Numbered from the stretch's first letter, positions 33,550 through 43,372 are shown. The stretch is DNA of 44,912 nt from Erysipelotrichaceae bacterium (GCA_021769225.1 JAETTH010000010.1:1-44912), one strand, 5' to 3'. Notes: generated by a model not told the origin, from the letters alone. Made by a program: numbers and translations.

Positions 33550-34234
33550 GTGTGATAATGTCTTTTATAAATACTTGTTCACCATTTCGTAAAACAACTC
33601 TTAAATTAGGGAAAGTAGTTAGCATTTGTTCATCACAGAAAAATTTGGATTGTTCTAAAGAATTCAGAGTAATTTCTTCATCATAATAGTTAGCAATTAT
33701 TCTTGTTTCAAAAGAGTGAATTGCCCACACTGTCACAAGGGCATCAATACATAGAAATAGGAAGATTCCTAAGTCAATTTGTTTTTGGTATTTTCCAGTT
33801 ATTTTTGCAATTAATTTATCTAAAACTGGTTTGATTAGTTTCATTAATAAAATAGCTAAAAAACCCCAGTAGATAGAATAGGCAGCACAAATTCTACCAT
33901 TTAAGTTATAAGATAAATAAGAATAATCCCAAAAACGGATCCCATATATTGCTTCTAAAATATAGCTTAAAATATATTCAGTAACTGCACCTAGTAATTC
34001 TCCATAAATAAATAATTTCCAGTAATTATCTTGATATTTATTTAAAAAAACAATTAGTACAACAGCACCAACACCATAGACAGGACAAAATGGTCCCCAG
34101 ATTAATCCTTTTCTACTTTCTATATTTCCTGTTGTAATAAAACAATATAGTGTTTCAATAATTAAACCTGCAATACTGAAAAAAATGAAATACCAAAAAA
34201 GTTGATGTAGCGTAATTTTATTTCTTTTTTCCAC
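33542..34234 (-). CDS. Putative ABC-transporter type IV (CmpB-like) membrane protein
   Basis: 230 residues with about five membrane helices. The region FFSIAGLIIETLYCFITTGN...RKGLIWGPFCPVYGVGA is the signature of the family named putative ABC-transporter type IV (ABC_trans_CmpB), a conserved Clostridia/Bacilli membrane family with no demonstrated transport. A 70-residue soluble C terminus follows the last helix. No ATPase is adjacent, so the family name should not be read as a function. A ribosome binding site AAAGGAG precedes ATG. Confidence 0.85.
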   Translation of the reverse strand: MEKRNKITLHQLFWYFIFFSIAGLIIETLYCFITTGNIESRKGLIWGPFCPVYGVGAVVLIVFLNKYQDNYWKLFIYGELLGAVTEYILSYILEAIYGIRFWDYSYLSYNLNGRICAAYSIYWGFLAILLMKLIKPVLDKLIAKITGKYQKQIDLGIFLFLCIDALVTVWAIHSFETRIIANYYDEEITLNSLEQSKFFCDEQMLTTFPNLRVVLRNGEQVFIKDIITQK

Positions 34235-34327
34235 AAAAAACTCCTTTATTTTATTTTTATCATATTTTACACTATTTTAAGGAGCTTGAAAAGAGGAAAA
34301 AGGAAAATAGTAATAGCAAAGTAAAGT

Positions 34328-34651
34328 TTACTGTTTTAAATGGAATAAAATAGAACGAATCATTTCATAGATTAATGCTAGAAAAGAACTATTACATTGG
34401 TTGAGTAATTTATTAATCTTGTATTTCATTTCATTATTTGATTCATTACCAAATAAAATATAATCGGAAGAAAAGCCAGTTGAGATACAAATACGAATAA
34501 GAGTATTTAGACTAATAGAGCGTTCCCCTCTTTCAATTTGTCCTAAAAAAGCTTCTGAAATTCCAATTAGTTCAGAAAATTTATCTCGGTTATAATTTAA
34601 ATCTTCTCGAATCGATAGAATACGATTTCCTATTTCCAAATTATCTTTCAA
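34328..34651 (-). CDS. XRE-family transcriptional regulator
   Basis: 107 residues. Helix-turn-helix about 8-65 (NRDKFSELIGISEAFLGQIERGERSISLNTLIRIC) with the conserved Q-x-x-RGERS turn; a short C-terminal helical extension without known domain. The start is TTG 34651, placed 5-6 bases after GAGGTGAT; no ATG is available nearby. It stands alone, and its target is unknown. Confidence 0.85.
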   Translation of the reverse strand: MKDNLEIGNRILSIREDLNYNRDKFSELIGISEAFLGQIERGERSISLNTLIRICISTGFSSDYILFGNESNNEMKYKINKLLNQCNSSFLALIYEMIRSILFHLKQ

Positions 34652-34762
34652 GTGATCACCTCTTATTTTCTAGTAGACAAATTATATAACGAAAAAGGGG
34701 TAAAAATAATATGCTGCTAATATAAATTTGAGGTGTGCTAAAAGCAGATATGGTAAGATATG

Positions 34763-35365
34763 TTAAGTGAAAATATTAAATAGTCCAAGGATTCCAAAAA
34801 GTAAGAAGATGATTCCAGATAATCTTTGCATTGCTTTTTCTGAAATCTTCTTTTTTAAAAATTTACCTAGTATAATAGCAATGGAATCACTAACTACCAT
34901 TCCCATAATAGCACCTAAAATTAGAGAAAATTTATAGTGGGGATAGCCAATTCCAAGACCGATCGATGCTAAAAATGTTTTATCTCCCAGCTCTCCAATG
35001 GCAATGCTAGTGGCAATGATAAAAATATAGTGAAGATTGGAAGAAGTAAGTCTATGCAAAACAGATAGACTATCTTCTTCTTTTTCTGGCTTGGATAAAA
35101 AAGTAACAATTCCAAAGAAAATGAAAGATAGATAAGTAATGAGTTGTAAAATATGATGAAGAGTTGGATTTTCAAGACTTCCTAATTGACTACCAAATAA
35201 GATAGCAATTCCATGACTAAAAAATGAGCCTAATGCAACACCGAATAATATGGTAGATGCTTTCTTTTTGGTTGAAAAAGAAAGGACTAGTAGCTGTGTT
35301 TTATCGCCAAGCTCGGAAATAGAAACTAAAATAAATGCAATCAAGAAAGGATAAAGAAAATCCAT
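34763..35365 (-). CDS. UPF0016/GDT1 family Mn2+/Ca2+ transporter
   Basis: 200 residues from ATG 35365 (GAGGATA ribosome binding site); the frame is open further upstream but has no ribosome binding site there. Six membrane helices in two repeats each carry the family motif E-x-G-D-K-(T/S): SELGDKTQLL (about 15-24) and GELGDKTFLA (about 128-137), which form the cation site. Bacterial members export manganese. I looked for a yybP-ykoY-type manganese riboswitch upstream and see none. Confidence 0.92.
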   Translation of the reverse strand: MDFLYPFLIAFILVSISELGDKTQLLVLSFSTKKKASTILFGVALGSFFSHGIAILFGSQLGSLENPTLHHILQLITYLSFIFFGIVTFLSKPEKEEDSLSVLHRLTSSNLHYIFIIATSIAIGELGDKTFLASIGLGIGYPHYKFSLILGAIMGMVVSDSIAIILGKFLKKKISEKAMQRLSGIIFLLFGILGLFNIFT

Positions 35366-35506
35366 AGTATCCTCCACAAAAAATAGTAATGTATGACTAT
35401 TTAAGTTTATTTTAAGGTTAATATAATTATGATAAAGAAAAAATTTTTTCAAGAAATACTTCTTGTGAAACTTGTGTGAATTTGTTGTAACTTATTTTGT
35501 ATTTTC

Positions 35507-35535
35507 TTGAAAACACCTTAAAAAAATGGTAATAT
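35507..35535 (+). promoter_or_regulatory. Promoter of the Gld-type ABC operon
   Basis: TTGAAA (35507-35512), a 17-base spacer, TAATAT (35530-35535). Confidence 0.65.
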
Positions 35536-35576
35536 TTAGAAATTGAAAAAGACTCTAAAAAGAGGAGGAGATTTAC

Positions 35577-36545
35577 TTGATTAAAGTAAAAGAAGTAACA
35601 AAAAAATACGGAAGTTTTATTGCAGTTCGTAATCTTAATTTTGAAATTAAACAAGGAGAGATTGTTGGACTTCTTGGTCCAAATGGAGCTGGAAAAAGTA
35701 CAACTATGAATATGATTACAGGATTTATAGAGCCGACAGAGGGAGAGATTTCGGTAAATGGGGTTGATATTTGTAAAAATCCTAAAAAAGCCAAAAGACA
35801 AATTGGATATATGCCAGAAAATGTACCACTTTATACAGATTTGACACCCAAAGAATTTATCTCTTATATGGCTGAGCTAAAGATGGTTCCTAGAAGTCAA
35901 AGAAAAGCACAAGTAGAAAAACTAATTCGAGAGACTGGATTAGAAGAGGTACAAAATAAATTGATTAGAAATTTATCAAGAGGATATAAACAAAGGGTAA
36001 GTTTAGCTGGAGCTTTAGCAGGAAATCCAAAGGTATTAATTTTAGATGAGCCAACTGTTGGATTAGATCCAAAGCAAATTACGGAAATTCGAAATCTAAT
36101 TCGTAATCTTGGAAAAGAACATACTATTATTATTAGTTCTCATATTTTATCTGAAATTAGTCAAATTTGTGAAAAGGTTATTATTATCAATCAAGGTGAA
36201 ATTGTTGCAATTGATACAATTGAAAACATTGAAAATCGAGTAAGTAAAAAGAATTGTTTATTAGTAACAGTAGAAGAAAAAGAAAAGAGCTTAGGTGATT
36301 TGAAAGGTAAGATACAAGGCATAGAAGAGATTGAATTAGTAAAAGAAAGAGAAGATGGAAGCAAGCAATATCAGATTACTTATCAGGAGGGAAAAGATTT
36401 AAGAAAACAACTATTAGAGAATTTAGCAAAACAGGGAATTAATCTTTTAGAAATGAAAAATGCACAAGTAACCTTAGAAGATGCTTTTATGGAACTGATT
36501 CAGGAAAAGGAATATAAAGAAAAGCAAAAAGGAGGAGAAAACTAA
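35577..36545 (+). CDS. ABC transporter ATP-binding protein (GldA-like)
   Basis: 322 residues from TTG 35577, with AGGAGGAG 6 bases upstream. A single ABC ATPase domain: Walker A GPNGAGKST (about 37-45), signature LSRGYKQRV (about 134, replacing LSGGQ), Walker B VLILDEPTVGLDP (about 153-165), H-loop SSHIL (about 190). The C-terminal 90 residues are a small regulatory extension. It forms an operon with a permease (its ATG follows the stop directly) and a GldG-like auxiliary protein. The set is homologous to gliding-machinery ABC genes, but here it is more likely a general ABC-2 exporter; substrate unknown. Confidence 0.9.
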   Translation: MIKVKEVTKKYGSFIAVRNLNFEIKQGEIVGLLGPNGAGKSTTMNMITGFIEPTEGEISVNGVDICKNPKKAKRQIGYMPENVPLYTDLTPKEFISYMAELKMVPRSQRKAQVEKLIRETGLEEVQNKLIRNLSRGYKQRVSLAGALAGNPKVLILDEPTVGLDPKQITEIRNLIRNLGKEHTIIISSHILSEISQICEKVIIINQGEIVAIDTIENIENRVSKKNCLLVTVEEKEKSLGDLKGKIQGIEEIELVKEREDGSKQYQITYQEGKDLRKQLLENLAKQGINLLEMKNAQVTLEDAFMELIQEKEYKEKQKGGEN

Positions 36546-37226
36546 ATGTTAGCAATTATAAAAAAAGAAGTAAAAAGCTATTTCTTATCACCAATAGGAT
36601 ATGTTTTTATTGGACTATTTTTGGCAATGTGTAGTGTATTTTTTTATTTAGATATTATTCAATATCATTCAACAAATTTTGGATATATTTTTTATTCTGG
36701 CTCAACTATTCTTACTTTTATTATACCAATCCTTACGATGAGAATGTTCTCAGAAGAAAGAAAAAATGGAACAGAGCAGCTTTTACTAACTTCTCCTAGA
36801 AGTATTACAAGTATTGTTCTGGCTAAATTTTTATCAGCTACTATTATTTTTATTATTTCAGAGTTATTTACTTTATTATATTTTTTCATTTTGATGTATT
36901 TTGGAACACCACATATTCAAACAACATTAGTTAGCTTACTTGGTTTTTTATTACTTGGTATGTCTTATATCTCTTTTGGTATGTTTGCATCTAGTATTAC
37001 AGAAAATCAGATTATTGCTGGTGTTTTGACAATTGGCTTTTTTATTTTAACTTGGTTTATGCCACAGTTTTATACAGCCTTATCCAATTTTTCATTAATT
37101 TATTTATTTGATAATTTCCCAATGGGTGTGATTACAATTGAAAGTCTAGTATTGTATGCTAGTTTTATAGTGCTTTTTATATTACTTACCATACTTGTCT
37201 TACAAAGAAGAAAAAGTGTGAAATAG
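36546..37226 (+). CDS. ABC-2 type permease (GldF-like)
   Basis: 226 residues with six membrane helices; the segment RMFSEERKNGTEQLLLTSP after the second helix is characteristic of ABC-2 permeases. GGAGGAG lies at the end of the ATPase gene, 4 bases before its stop; the permease ATG follows that stop without a gap, suggesting translational coupling. It should form the membrane channel with the ATPase at 35577. Confidence 0.9.
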   Translation: MLAIIKKEVKSYFLSPIGYVFIGLFLAMCSVFFYLDIIQYHSTNFGYIFYSGSTILTFIIPILTMRMFSEERKNGTEQLLLTSPRSITSIVLAKFLSATIIFIISELFTLLYFFILMYFGTPHIQTTLVSLLGFLLLGMSYISFGMFASSITENQIIAGVLTIGFFILTWFMPQFYTALSNFSLIYLFDNFPMGVITIESLVLYASFIVLFILLTILVLQRRKSVK

Positions 37227-37247
37227 AAAAGAAAGGATTTGAGAAAA

Positions 37248-38690
37248 GTGAAGAAAATGATAGAATTAATTAAGAAAAAAGCACTAAGAGATACAGCTTT
37301 AACAATTCTAGTAATTGTTATATTAATTACTTGTTTTATTGGAATTAATTTATTGATACAAAGCTTTAATTTGTCTCCAATTGATGTAACGAAAGAAAAA
37401 TTATATTCTTTATCAGATAAATCAAAAGAAAAGGTAAAGCAAATAGAGCAAGAAATTCAAATTTATTTATTTGGCTATACAGAAGAATCTTCTTTATATA
37501 ACTTAATTAACCAATATACAGCAGTAAATAGTAAGATAACCGTAGAAGCAGTAACTGCTACTTCAAGACCAGATTTAGCAACTTTATATGGGGTGGATAG
37601 TGATGATCAAACAGGAGTTGTGATTCAAGGGACTAGCCAATACAAAGTACTATCTGAAAATGATTTTTATACCCATGATACCACAACTGGTGAAACAATT
37701 GACTTAACAGAACAAAAATTAACCAACAGTATGATAGATATTGTAACAGAAGACAAACCACAAATCTATTTTTTAACAGGGCATGATGAATATAGTATTA
37801 GTACTTATTTATATAGTATAGGAGTTTATTTACAAAATGAAGTAAATGATGTATATGAATTAGATTTATTAACCAAATCTATACCAGAAGATTGTGATGT
37901 GATTGTAATTGCGACACCACAAAAGGATTTTTCAGAATATGAAACGGAGTTATTAATAGAATATATTAATAACGGAGGAGATCTTTTATGGTTAAATGAT
38001 CCGGATTTAGCAGAGACAGAATATCCTAATATACAAAAGATTTTAGATCTTTATGGAGTAAGTTTTGGCAGAGGAATTATTATTGAGCAGGATTCTGCTA
38101 ATATGTTACTGGATAATCCAGAATTTATTAAGCCAACGGTTGCTTATCATACAATTACAAAGGATATTTATAATGGATCAGGCATCATGTTTATTGATGC
38201 AGGAAGAATTGAAATTGCGGATACTGATATGTTAGAAGAGTTAAATGTAACTTCTATTCCTTTTATTCGATCTGGGGAAAATTCTTTTTTTCGTAAAGAT
38301 TTATCAATCTCTACTGTTTCTAAAACAGATGATGATGAAGAGGGAAGTCAAGTATTAGGTGCAGAGTTGACAAAAACAGTGTCAGATGGAAAAGAGTCTA
38401 AGTTAGTGGTATATGCTAATAACTTATTTGCAACAAGTAGTAAATTAAATACAGGTAATTATACAGTAACAGCTGTTGAATTATATAATAACAAAGATTT
38501 AGTTTTAAATACAGTTGCTTATTTAGCTGGTAAGGAAGATGCAATTACGATTCGAAAAGATACAGGAGATGTCACTTATACAGCAACGGCTCAAGAAGAT
38601 ACTGTCATTCGAGTAATTATTTTTGCAATACCTGTTGTAATCTTAGTTGTTGGTATTGTTATTTGGCAAGTAAGAAGAAGGAAGAAATAA
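37248..38690 (+). CDS. GldG-like ABC auxiliary protein
   Basis: 480 residues from GTG 37248 (AAAGGA 10 bases upstream); a TTG at 37239 is too close to that site. An N-terminal membrane anchor (about 10-33), a large extracytoplasmic region of the ABC-transporter auxiliary type (about 40-440; SPIDVTKEKLYSLSDKSKE, then IYFLTGHDEYS, and GGDLLWLNDPDLAE) and a C-terminal membrane helix (about 455-475). It completes the ATPase-permease-auxiliary trio at 35577-38690. It probably presents or contacts substrate outside the membrane. No terminator is obvious after it. Confidence 0.87.
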   Translation: MKKMIELIKKKALRDTALTILVIVILITCFIGINLLIQSFNLSPIDVTKEKLYSLSDKSKEKVKQIEQEIQIYLFGYTEESSLYNLINQYTAVNSKITVEAVTATSRPDLATLYGVDSDDQTGVVIQGTSQYKVLSENDFYTHDTTTGETIDLTEQKLTNSMIDIVTEDKPQIYFLTGHDEYSISTYLYSIGVYLQNEVNDVYELDLLTKSIPEDCDVIVIATPQKDFSEYETELLIEYINNGGDLLWLNDPDLAETEYPNIQKILDLYGVSFGRGIIIEQDSANMLLDNPEFIKPTVAYHTITKDIYNGSGIMFIDAGRIEIADTDMLEELNVTSIPFIRSGENSFFRKDLSISTVSKTDDDEEGSQVLGAELTKTVSDGKESKLVVYANNLFATSSKLNTGNYTVTAVELYNNKDLVLNTVAYLAGKEDAITIRKDTGDVTYTATAQEDTVIRVIIFAIPVVILVVGIVIWQVRRRKK

Positions 38691-38866
38691 AGATTTAAAA
38701 ATAAAAAGGTAAAAGGGAAAATTGGTAAAGGATTTATTAATTTTCTCTTTTCTTTCGTTTGGGCATCGCGTTTTTGAGTAAAGGGATTGAAGGAAAAGAT
38801 GGGTAAAAAGTGAGAACAAAAACATTTTTTTTCATTTATTTCATATATTTGAAATAGGTGATGAAT

Positions 38867-39880
38867 TTGAAAAATATATTAAAAGTAGTTTTTGTTATTA
38901 TTGGAACTACCATTGGGGCAGGATTTGCATCTGGAAAGGAAATCTATTTATTTTTTAATAGTTATGGACCAAAAGGAATTTTAGGAATTTTATTGTCTTG
39001 TATTTTGACAGGACTAATTGTTTATAAATTGTTTGCTATTATTCAAGATCGAAATGTTAAAACTTATGATGATTTTTTAAACTTAATTTCAAAAAAACAA
39101 AAAGTAAATCATTTTGTAAATTGTATCATTAATATTTTTTTATTAGTTTCTTTTTTCATTATGGTTGCAGGATTTAGTGCCTATTTAACACAAGAATTTG
39201 GAATTCATAATTTCTTTGGAAGTATTATAATTTGCATACTTTGTTATATTATTTTTATGAATAATATGAACGGAATTGTAAAAGCAAATGCGATTTTAAT
39301 TCCAGTACTGATTTGTGGAATTCTAATGATTGGGGTAAGAAATATAGATATTTTTCAGCAGATTAACGAAAAGATGGTATGTTATAATCATACGAATTGG
39401 ATTGTTAGCAGTGTTTTATATAGTAGTTATAACAGTATTTTATTAATTCCTATGTTAATTACGTTAAATAAGTATGTAAAAAACAAAAAGCAGGCTGCTA
39501 TGATTGCTTTAGTAACAGCATTACTATTAATTCTATTAGCACTTATTATATCTGGCTTATTACTTATGGTTGATTTGGATATCAATACATTAGAAATTCC
39601 AATGTTATATGTAGCCAGTTTATTGGGCAATTTCTTTCGCTATTTCTATGGATTTATTATATTGTTTTCTATTTTTACAACTGCAATTTCTGCAGGATAC
39701 AGCTTTTTAGAAAACACAACTAAAAACAGAAGAATTTATAGGGCTATGGCTATTTTAATTTGTATTTGTGGAATTCCTATTTCTAGTTTAGGTTTTTCAA
39801 ATTTAGTTAATTTGTTATATCCTATTTTCGGATACTTAGGAATCGTTCAATTATTTATGATTTTCACACAAAAAGCTTGA
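38867..39880 (+). CDS. YkvI-type membrane protein (APC superfamily)
   Basis: 337 residues from TTG 38867, which has AGGTGAT in front; GTG 38858 and ATG 38861 overlap that site. About ten membrane helices, with the first broken at FVIIGTTIGAGFASGKEIYLFF, the unwound-helix pattern (GxGxxSG-like) of APC/LeuT-fold transporters. It resembles YkvI-family proteins, likely substrate-ion symporters; substrate unknown. The promoter of the following operon overlaps its stop codon. Confidence 0.85.
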   Translation: MKNILKVVFVIIGTTIGAGFASGKEIYLFFNSYGPKGILGILLSCILTGLIVYKLFAIIQDRNVKTYDDFLNLISKKQKVNHFVNCIINIFLLVSFFIMVAGFSAYLTQEFGIHNFFGSIIICILCYIIFMNNMNGIVKANAILIPVLICGILMIGVRNIDIFQQINEKMVCYNHTNWIVSSVLYSSYNSILLIPMLITLNKYVKNKKQAAMIALVTALLLILLALIISGLLLMVDLDINTLEIPMLYVASLLGNFFRYFYGFIILFSIFTTAISAGYSFLENTTKNRRIYRAMAILICICGIPISSLGFSNLVNLLYPIFGYLGIVQLFMIFTQKA

Positions 39881-39905
39881 AAAAAAGACATAAAACTGGT
39901 ATAAA
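39877..39905 (+). promoter_or_regulatory. Promoter of the DUF5711-cvpA operon
   Basis: TTGAAA (39877-39882, including the stop codon of the previous gene), a 17-base spacer, TATAAA (39900-39905). Confidence 0.65.
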
Positions 39906-39931
39906 TGAAATAACGAAAGAAGAGGGATTTT

Positions 39932-41125
39932 ATGAAATATATCTTGTATGATCAGGATGCAGAGTTAAATCAAAAAAAGATGATTAATCGAAAGAAGTTA
40001 ATTATAACAATTGCAATTGTGGTAGCTATTGTTGTCATAATTATTCTTTCTGCTTTGTATATATCAAATCGCGGTTTCCGTGAATTTTTTGACCAGTACA
40101 TTTTTCAAAAATCAGTAAAAGAAAATAGCGGCTCTTTTATTGAAGTAGATGCAGAGTCCAATTATTTTGTTTATGCTTATGATAAATATATTAGTGTATT
40201 AGATAAAAATGTGTTAAATCTATATTCTTCAAATGGTAAGAAGGAACATGAAATTAAGGTAGAAATTAATAATCCAATTTTTCAATCTAATGGAAGATAT
40301 TTAGTAGTGGCTGAGAAAAATAAGCAGAAATTGTATCTGATTTCTGGTCAAAATATTATTTGGCAAAAAGATTTAGAAGGAAATATATCAAAAGTATATG
40401 TCAATAAAAATGGATATACTTCTGTTGTCTTAACTGGAACAACTTACAAAACGATTGTAACAACTTTTGATCCAGAAGGAAATAAGCTATTTAGTACGAT
40501 TTTATCGACAACAAGTGTAGCTGACATAGCAATTTCAAATGATAATAAATATTTAGCAATTGCTGAAATCAATTCCTCTGGAACATTGATTCAATCCAAT
40601 ATTAAAATTGTATCATTTGAAAAAGCACAATCTGCACCATATGAGTCTATTATTTTTACTTATAAAGCAGAATCAGATAGTTTGATTGTAGATATTGAAT
40701 ATCAAGATAAAAATCGATTGGTTTGTATGTATGATAATGGAATTCATGTTATTTCAGAAGAAAAAGATGAGCAAATTATTAGCTTTTCAAATGCAAAAGT
40801 GATTGCAGCTGATATTTCACTTAATGAATATTGTGTTCAGATTGTAGAAAAATCTACTGGGCTATTTACAAGCTCTACTAATGTGGAATTAATACAAATT
40901 GGTACACAAAAACAAAATCTTTATGTAATTGATTCTTCTGTTAAAAATATTTATTGTTATAACAATGTAGTGGCTATTAATTTGGGATCAGAAGTACATT
41001 TTGTAGATACAAATGGATGGCTTGTGAAAAAATATACTTCTTCACAAGAGATTAAAAATATTGTAATTTGTGACAATATGGCAGGAATTGTATATCGTGA
41101 TAAAATTGAGATTGTAAACTTATAG
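39932..41125 (+). CDS. DUF5711 family membrane-anchored beta-propeller-like protein
   Basis: 397 residues: short cytoplasmic start, one membrane span (about 22-45), then an extracytoplasmic region of repeated beta strands in which lines of the type 'NKYLAIAEIN...' and 'NRLVCMYDNGIHVIS' recur, as in a WD-like propeller. It fits the DUF5711 family, function unknown, probably envelope-associated. GAGGGAT precedes ATG. Eleven bases separate it from cvpA, so the two form an operon. Confidence 0.83.
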   Translation: MKYILYDQDAELNQKKMINRKKLIITIAIVVAIVVIIILSALYISNRGFREFFDQYIFQKSVKENSGSFIEVDAESNYFVYAYDKYISVLDKNVLNLYSSNGKKEHEIKVEINNPIFQSNGRYLVVAEKNKQKLYLISGQNIIWQKDLEGNISKVYVNKNGYTSVVLTGTTYKTIVTTFDPEGNKLFSTILSTTSVADIAISNDNKYLAIAEINSSGTLIQSNIKIVSFEKAQSAPYESIIFTYKAESDSLIVDIEYQDKNRLVCMYDNGIHVISEEKDEQIISFSNAKVIAADISLNEYCVQIVEKSTGLFTSSTNVELIQIGTQKQNLYVIDSSVKNIYCYNNVVAINLGSEVHFVDTNGWLVKKYTSSQEIKNIVICDNMAGIVYRDKIEIVNL

Positions 41126-41136
41126 GGGGAGGTAGT

Positions 41137-41805
41137 ATGGGTTTTGTAATTGATGGTATCATTATTCTAATTTTTGCTCTATTTGTATTTTTGGGATATA
41201 AAAGAGGATTAATTGGAGTTGCATTTAAAATATTATCCTTCTTAGCAGCTCTAGTGATTGCATTTGTTTTATATAAACCAGTTGCTGGATTTATTATTGA
41301 TAATACAACTTTTGATGAACAGATTGAAAATGCCATTATAGATAGTGCAAAAAAAGAAGAAAACTTGCAAGAAGGAGAAAGTACAGTCAATCAAGAGGAA
41401 AGTACTACTTCTAAGGTAATTACAGATTATATTAATGAGCAAGTAGAAAATATCTCACAACAGGCAAAGGAAGATATAGCAAATAGTGTGGCAAGAGATA
41501 TTGCTGTAAATGTTATTAATGGTATAAGTTTAATTTCATTATTTATTGTAGCAAAGATAGTTTTACTATTTGCAAAAGCTTTATCTGATCTAATTGCTAA
41601 ATTACCACTCATTAAACAATTTAATAAAATAGGGGGAACTCTATATGGAATTTTAGAGGGGCTTCTTATTATCTATCTTGTTTTAGCTATTATTTCTTTT
41701 ATTGCACCAATGATAGAAACTTCTGGAATTCCACAAGCTATTAATCAGTCTATAGTGGGAAGTTATTTATATAACAATAATCTGTTATTAAAAGTCATTT
41801 TTTAA
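41137..41805 (+). CDS. CvpA family membrane protein
   Basis: 222 residues with four membrane helices (about 1-20, 27-47, 125-150, 165-195) and the N-terminal pattern DGIIILIFALFVFLGYKRG typical of CvpA/colicin V production-type proteins. The family is widespread and its molecular role is not settled; links to envelope and cell wall are suggested by context. Gly-rich GGGAGG precedes ATG. The Lys/Glu/Ser-rich loop at about 65-110 is long. Downstream is a strong terminator. Confidence 0.87.
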   Translation: MGFVIDGIIILIFALFVFLGYKRGLIGVAFKILSFLAALVIAFVLYKPVAGFIIDNTTFDEQIENAIIDSAKKEENLQEGESTVNQEESTTSKVITDYINEQVENISQQAKEDIANSVARDIAVNVINGISLISLFIVAKIVLLFAKALSDLIAKLPLIKQFNKIGGTLYGILEGLLIIYLVLAIISFIAPMIETSGIPQAINQSIVGSYLYNNNLLLKVIF

Positions 41806-41840
41806 GGGGAAATTTGAAAAGGGATAAAAGCCAAAAAAGA

Positions 41841-41886
41841 AAAGTCTATTTTACTTTTTGAAAAATAAAAAGTAAAAATAGGCTTT
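41841..41886 (+). terminator. Terminator of the DUF5711-cvpA operon
   Basis: AAAGTCTATTTTACTTTTT (41841-41859) pairs with AAAAAGTAAAAATAGGCTTT (41867-41886) over about 18 bp; T-rich sequence follows. Confidence 0.85.
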
Positions 41887-41920
41887 AATTATTTATTTTT
41901 TCTTAATTTATTGATATTTC

Positions 41921-41949
41921 AAAATCAATTTGGTATACTAAAAAAAGAA
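41921..41949 (+). promoter_or_regulatory. Promoter of the LCP gene
   Basis: TTGATA (41921-41926), a 17-base spacer, TATACT (41944-41949). Confidence 0.7.
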
Positions 41950-41986
41950 AATAAAAATTGGGTAAAAATATTGGGAGTGAAATAAA

Positions 41987-43372
41987 TTGAAAGACGACGA
42001 AATAATTGTAAATATTAATGGAAATGGAAAGAATAATGAATCTGGAAAACATAAAAAAAAGAAGAAAAAAAAGAGTAAAGTAGGAAGAGTTATTAAAATT
42101 ATTCTATTATTACTACTAATTGCTCTAGTTATTTTTGGATGTGTTTTTGCTTATAAGATGGCAAAAAACGGTGGAGGATTACAAGGATTTTTAGCAACTG
42201 CAATAGGACACGATGAAAATACATTAAAAAATTTGGATAAATTGACTGTTATGTTAGTTGGAATTAGTGGATCAGAAGCAAATTATAAATTAGCAGATAC
42301 GATTATGGTTTGTTCTTATGATCCCAAAATTCAAAAAGCATCAATTTTATCTATACCAAGAGATACTTATGTAGGAAAAGATAGCTCAAACCCATCTTCT
42401 AGTTATAAAATAAATGCAACTTATCGTAATGGTGAAAATATTGAGGGTATGTTAGAGTATGTAAATCAAATTACAGGATTGGATATTAAAAACTATGTGA
42501 TTGTTGATACAGTAGCATTAAGACAGTTAGTTGATGCAATTGGTGGAGTAACATTTAATGTTCCAAGGGATATGTACTATGTAGATTTAACACAAGCAGA
42601 GCCTTTATATATTGACTTAAAAAAGGGAGAACAAGTGTTAAATGGTGAGCAGGCAGAAGGATTATTACGTTTTAGAAAAAATGCAGATGGTACTACTTAT
42701 GACTATGATTATGGCGGTGATGATTTTGGTAGAATGAGAACTCAAAGGAATTTCATTGCAGCTGTATTAAAACAAACTTTAAAACCAGAAAATATTTTTA
42801 AAATTACAGAATTAATTGATATTGCAGCAAGAAATGTAAAAACTAATATGAATTTTGATACTGTTAAAGATTATATTCCTTATGCAGTAAACTTTAATGC
42901 TGATAATCTAAATACAGGAATGTTGCCTGGTGAATCAGATAATCCAAAGGGCGTGTGGATTTATATCTATGATAAAAAGGAAACAAAAGCTTTAGTAGAA
43001 GAACTATTTGCTGACCCAGTTATTACAGAAACAGAAGGAGAGGGACAAGCTACTAATAGTGTTGATAATACAACAACATCAAATACAGATAATAATTCTG
43101 ATGCGATTCGTATTGAATTACTAAATGGATCAGGAGTAAGTTCAAATTTAGCAAAAGTTACTAAAATATTAGAAGATGCAGGATTTAAAGTAACAAAAGC
43201 CGGAACTACTTCATCTACTGCTAAGACAAATATTATTAATCGTACCAATAAATCAACAACAATAGAAGATAAAGTAAAAGAAGCAATCGGAACAGGAAGT
43301 GTTTCAAAAGGGGCTGAAATATCAAATGTTGATTTTACCATTGTAATTGGGAAAGACTATAAACAAGATTAA
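41987..43372 (+). CDS. LCP (LytR-CpsA-Psr) family wall-polymer ligase
   Basis: 461 residues from TTG 41987 (GGGAGTGA upstream). A Lys-rich cytoplasmic start, one membrane span (about 35-58), the LCP catalytic domain (about 80-300) with ADTIMVCSYDP, SIPRDTYV, then YKINATY, and RFR, i.e. the usual Asp/Arg residues that bind the polyprenyl diphosphate, and a C-terminal LytR_C domain (about 370-460, IRIELLNGSGVSSNLAKVTK). LCP enzymes attach teichoic acids or other glycopolymers to peptidoglycan. A Thr/Asn/Asp-rich linker (about 345-370) separates the domains. It converges on the D,D-carboxypeptidase at 43410. Confidence 0.93.
   Translation: MKDDEIIVNINGNGKNNESGKHKKKKKKKSKVGRVIKIILLLLLIALVIFGCVFAYKMAKNGGGLQGFLATAIGHDENTLKNLDKLTVMLVGISGSEANYKLADTIMVCSYDPKIQKASILSIPRDTYVGKDSSNPSSSYKINATYRNGENIEGMLEYVNQITGLDIKNYVIVDTVALRQLVDAIGGVTFNVPRDMYYVDLTQAEPLYIDLKKGEQVLNGEQAEGLLRFRKNADGTTYDYDYGGDDFGRMRTQRNFIAAVLKQTLKPENIFKITELIDIAARNVKTNMNFDTVKDYIPYAVNFNADNLNTGMLPGESDNPKGVWIYIYDKKETKALVEELFADPVITETEGEGQATNSVDNTTTSNTDNNSDAIRIELLNGSGVSSNLAKVTKILEDAGFKVTKAGTTSSTAKTNIINRTNKSTTIEDKVKEAIGTGSVSKGAEISNVDFTIVIGKDYKQD

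Noticed and set aside
35366..35470. Manganese (yybP-ykoY) riboswitch upstream of the UPF0016 transporter
   Set aside because: The leader is short and AT-rich, with none of the conserved GGGGAGUA-type loop sequences.
38691..38866. Possible gene or RNA in the gap before the YkvI-type protein
   Set aside because: Only short frames without ribosome binding sites; GGGCATCGCG at 38760-38769 is GC-richer than its surroundings but forms no clear structure.
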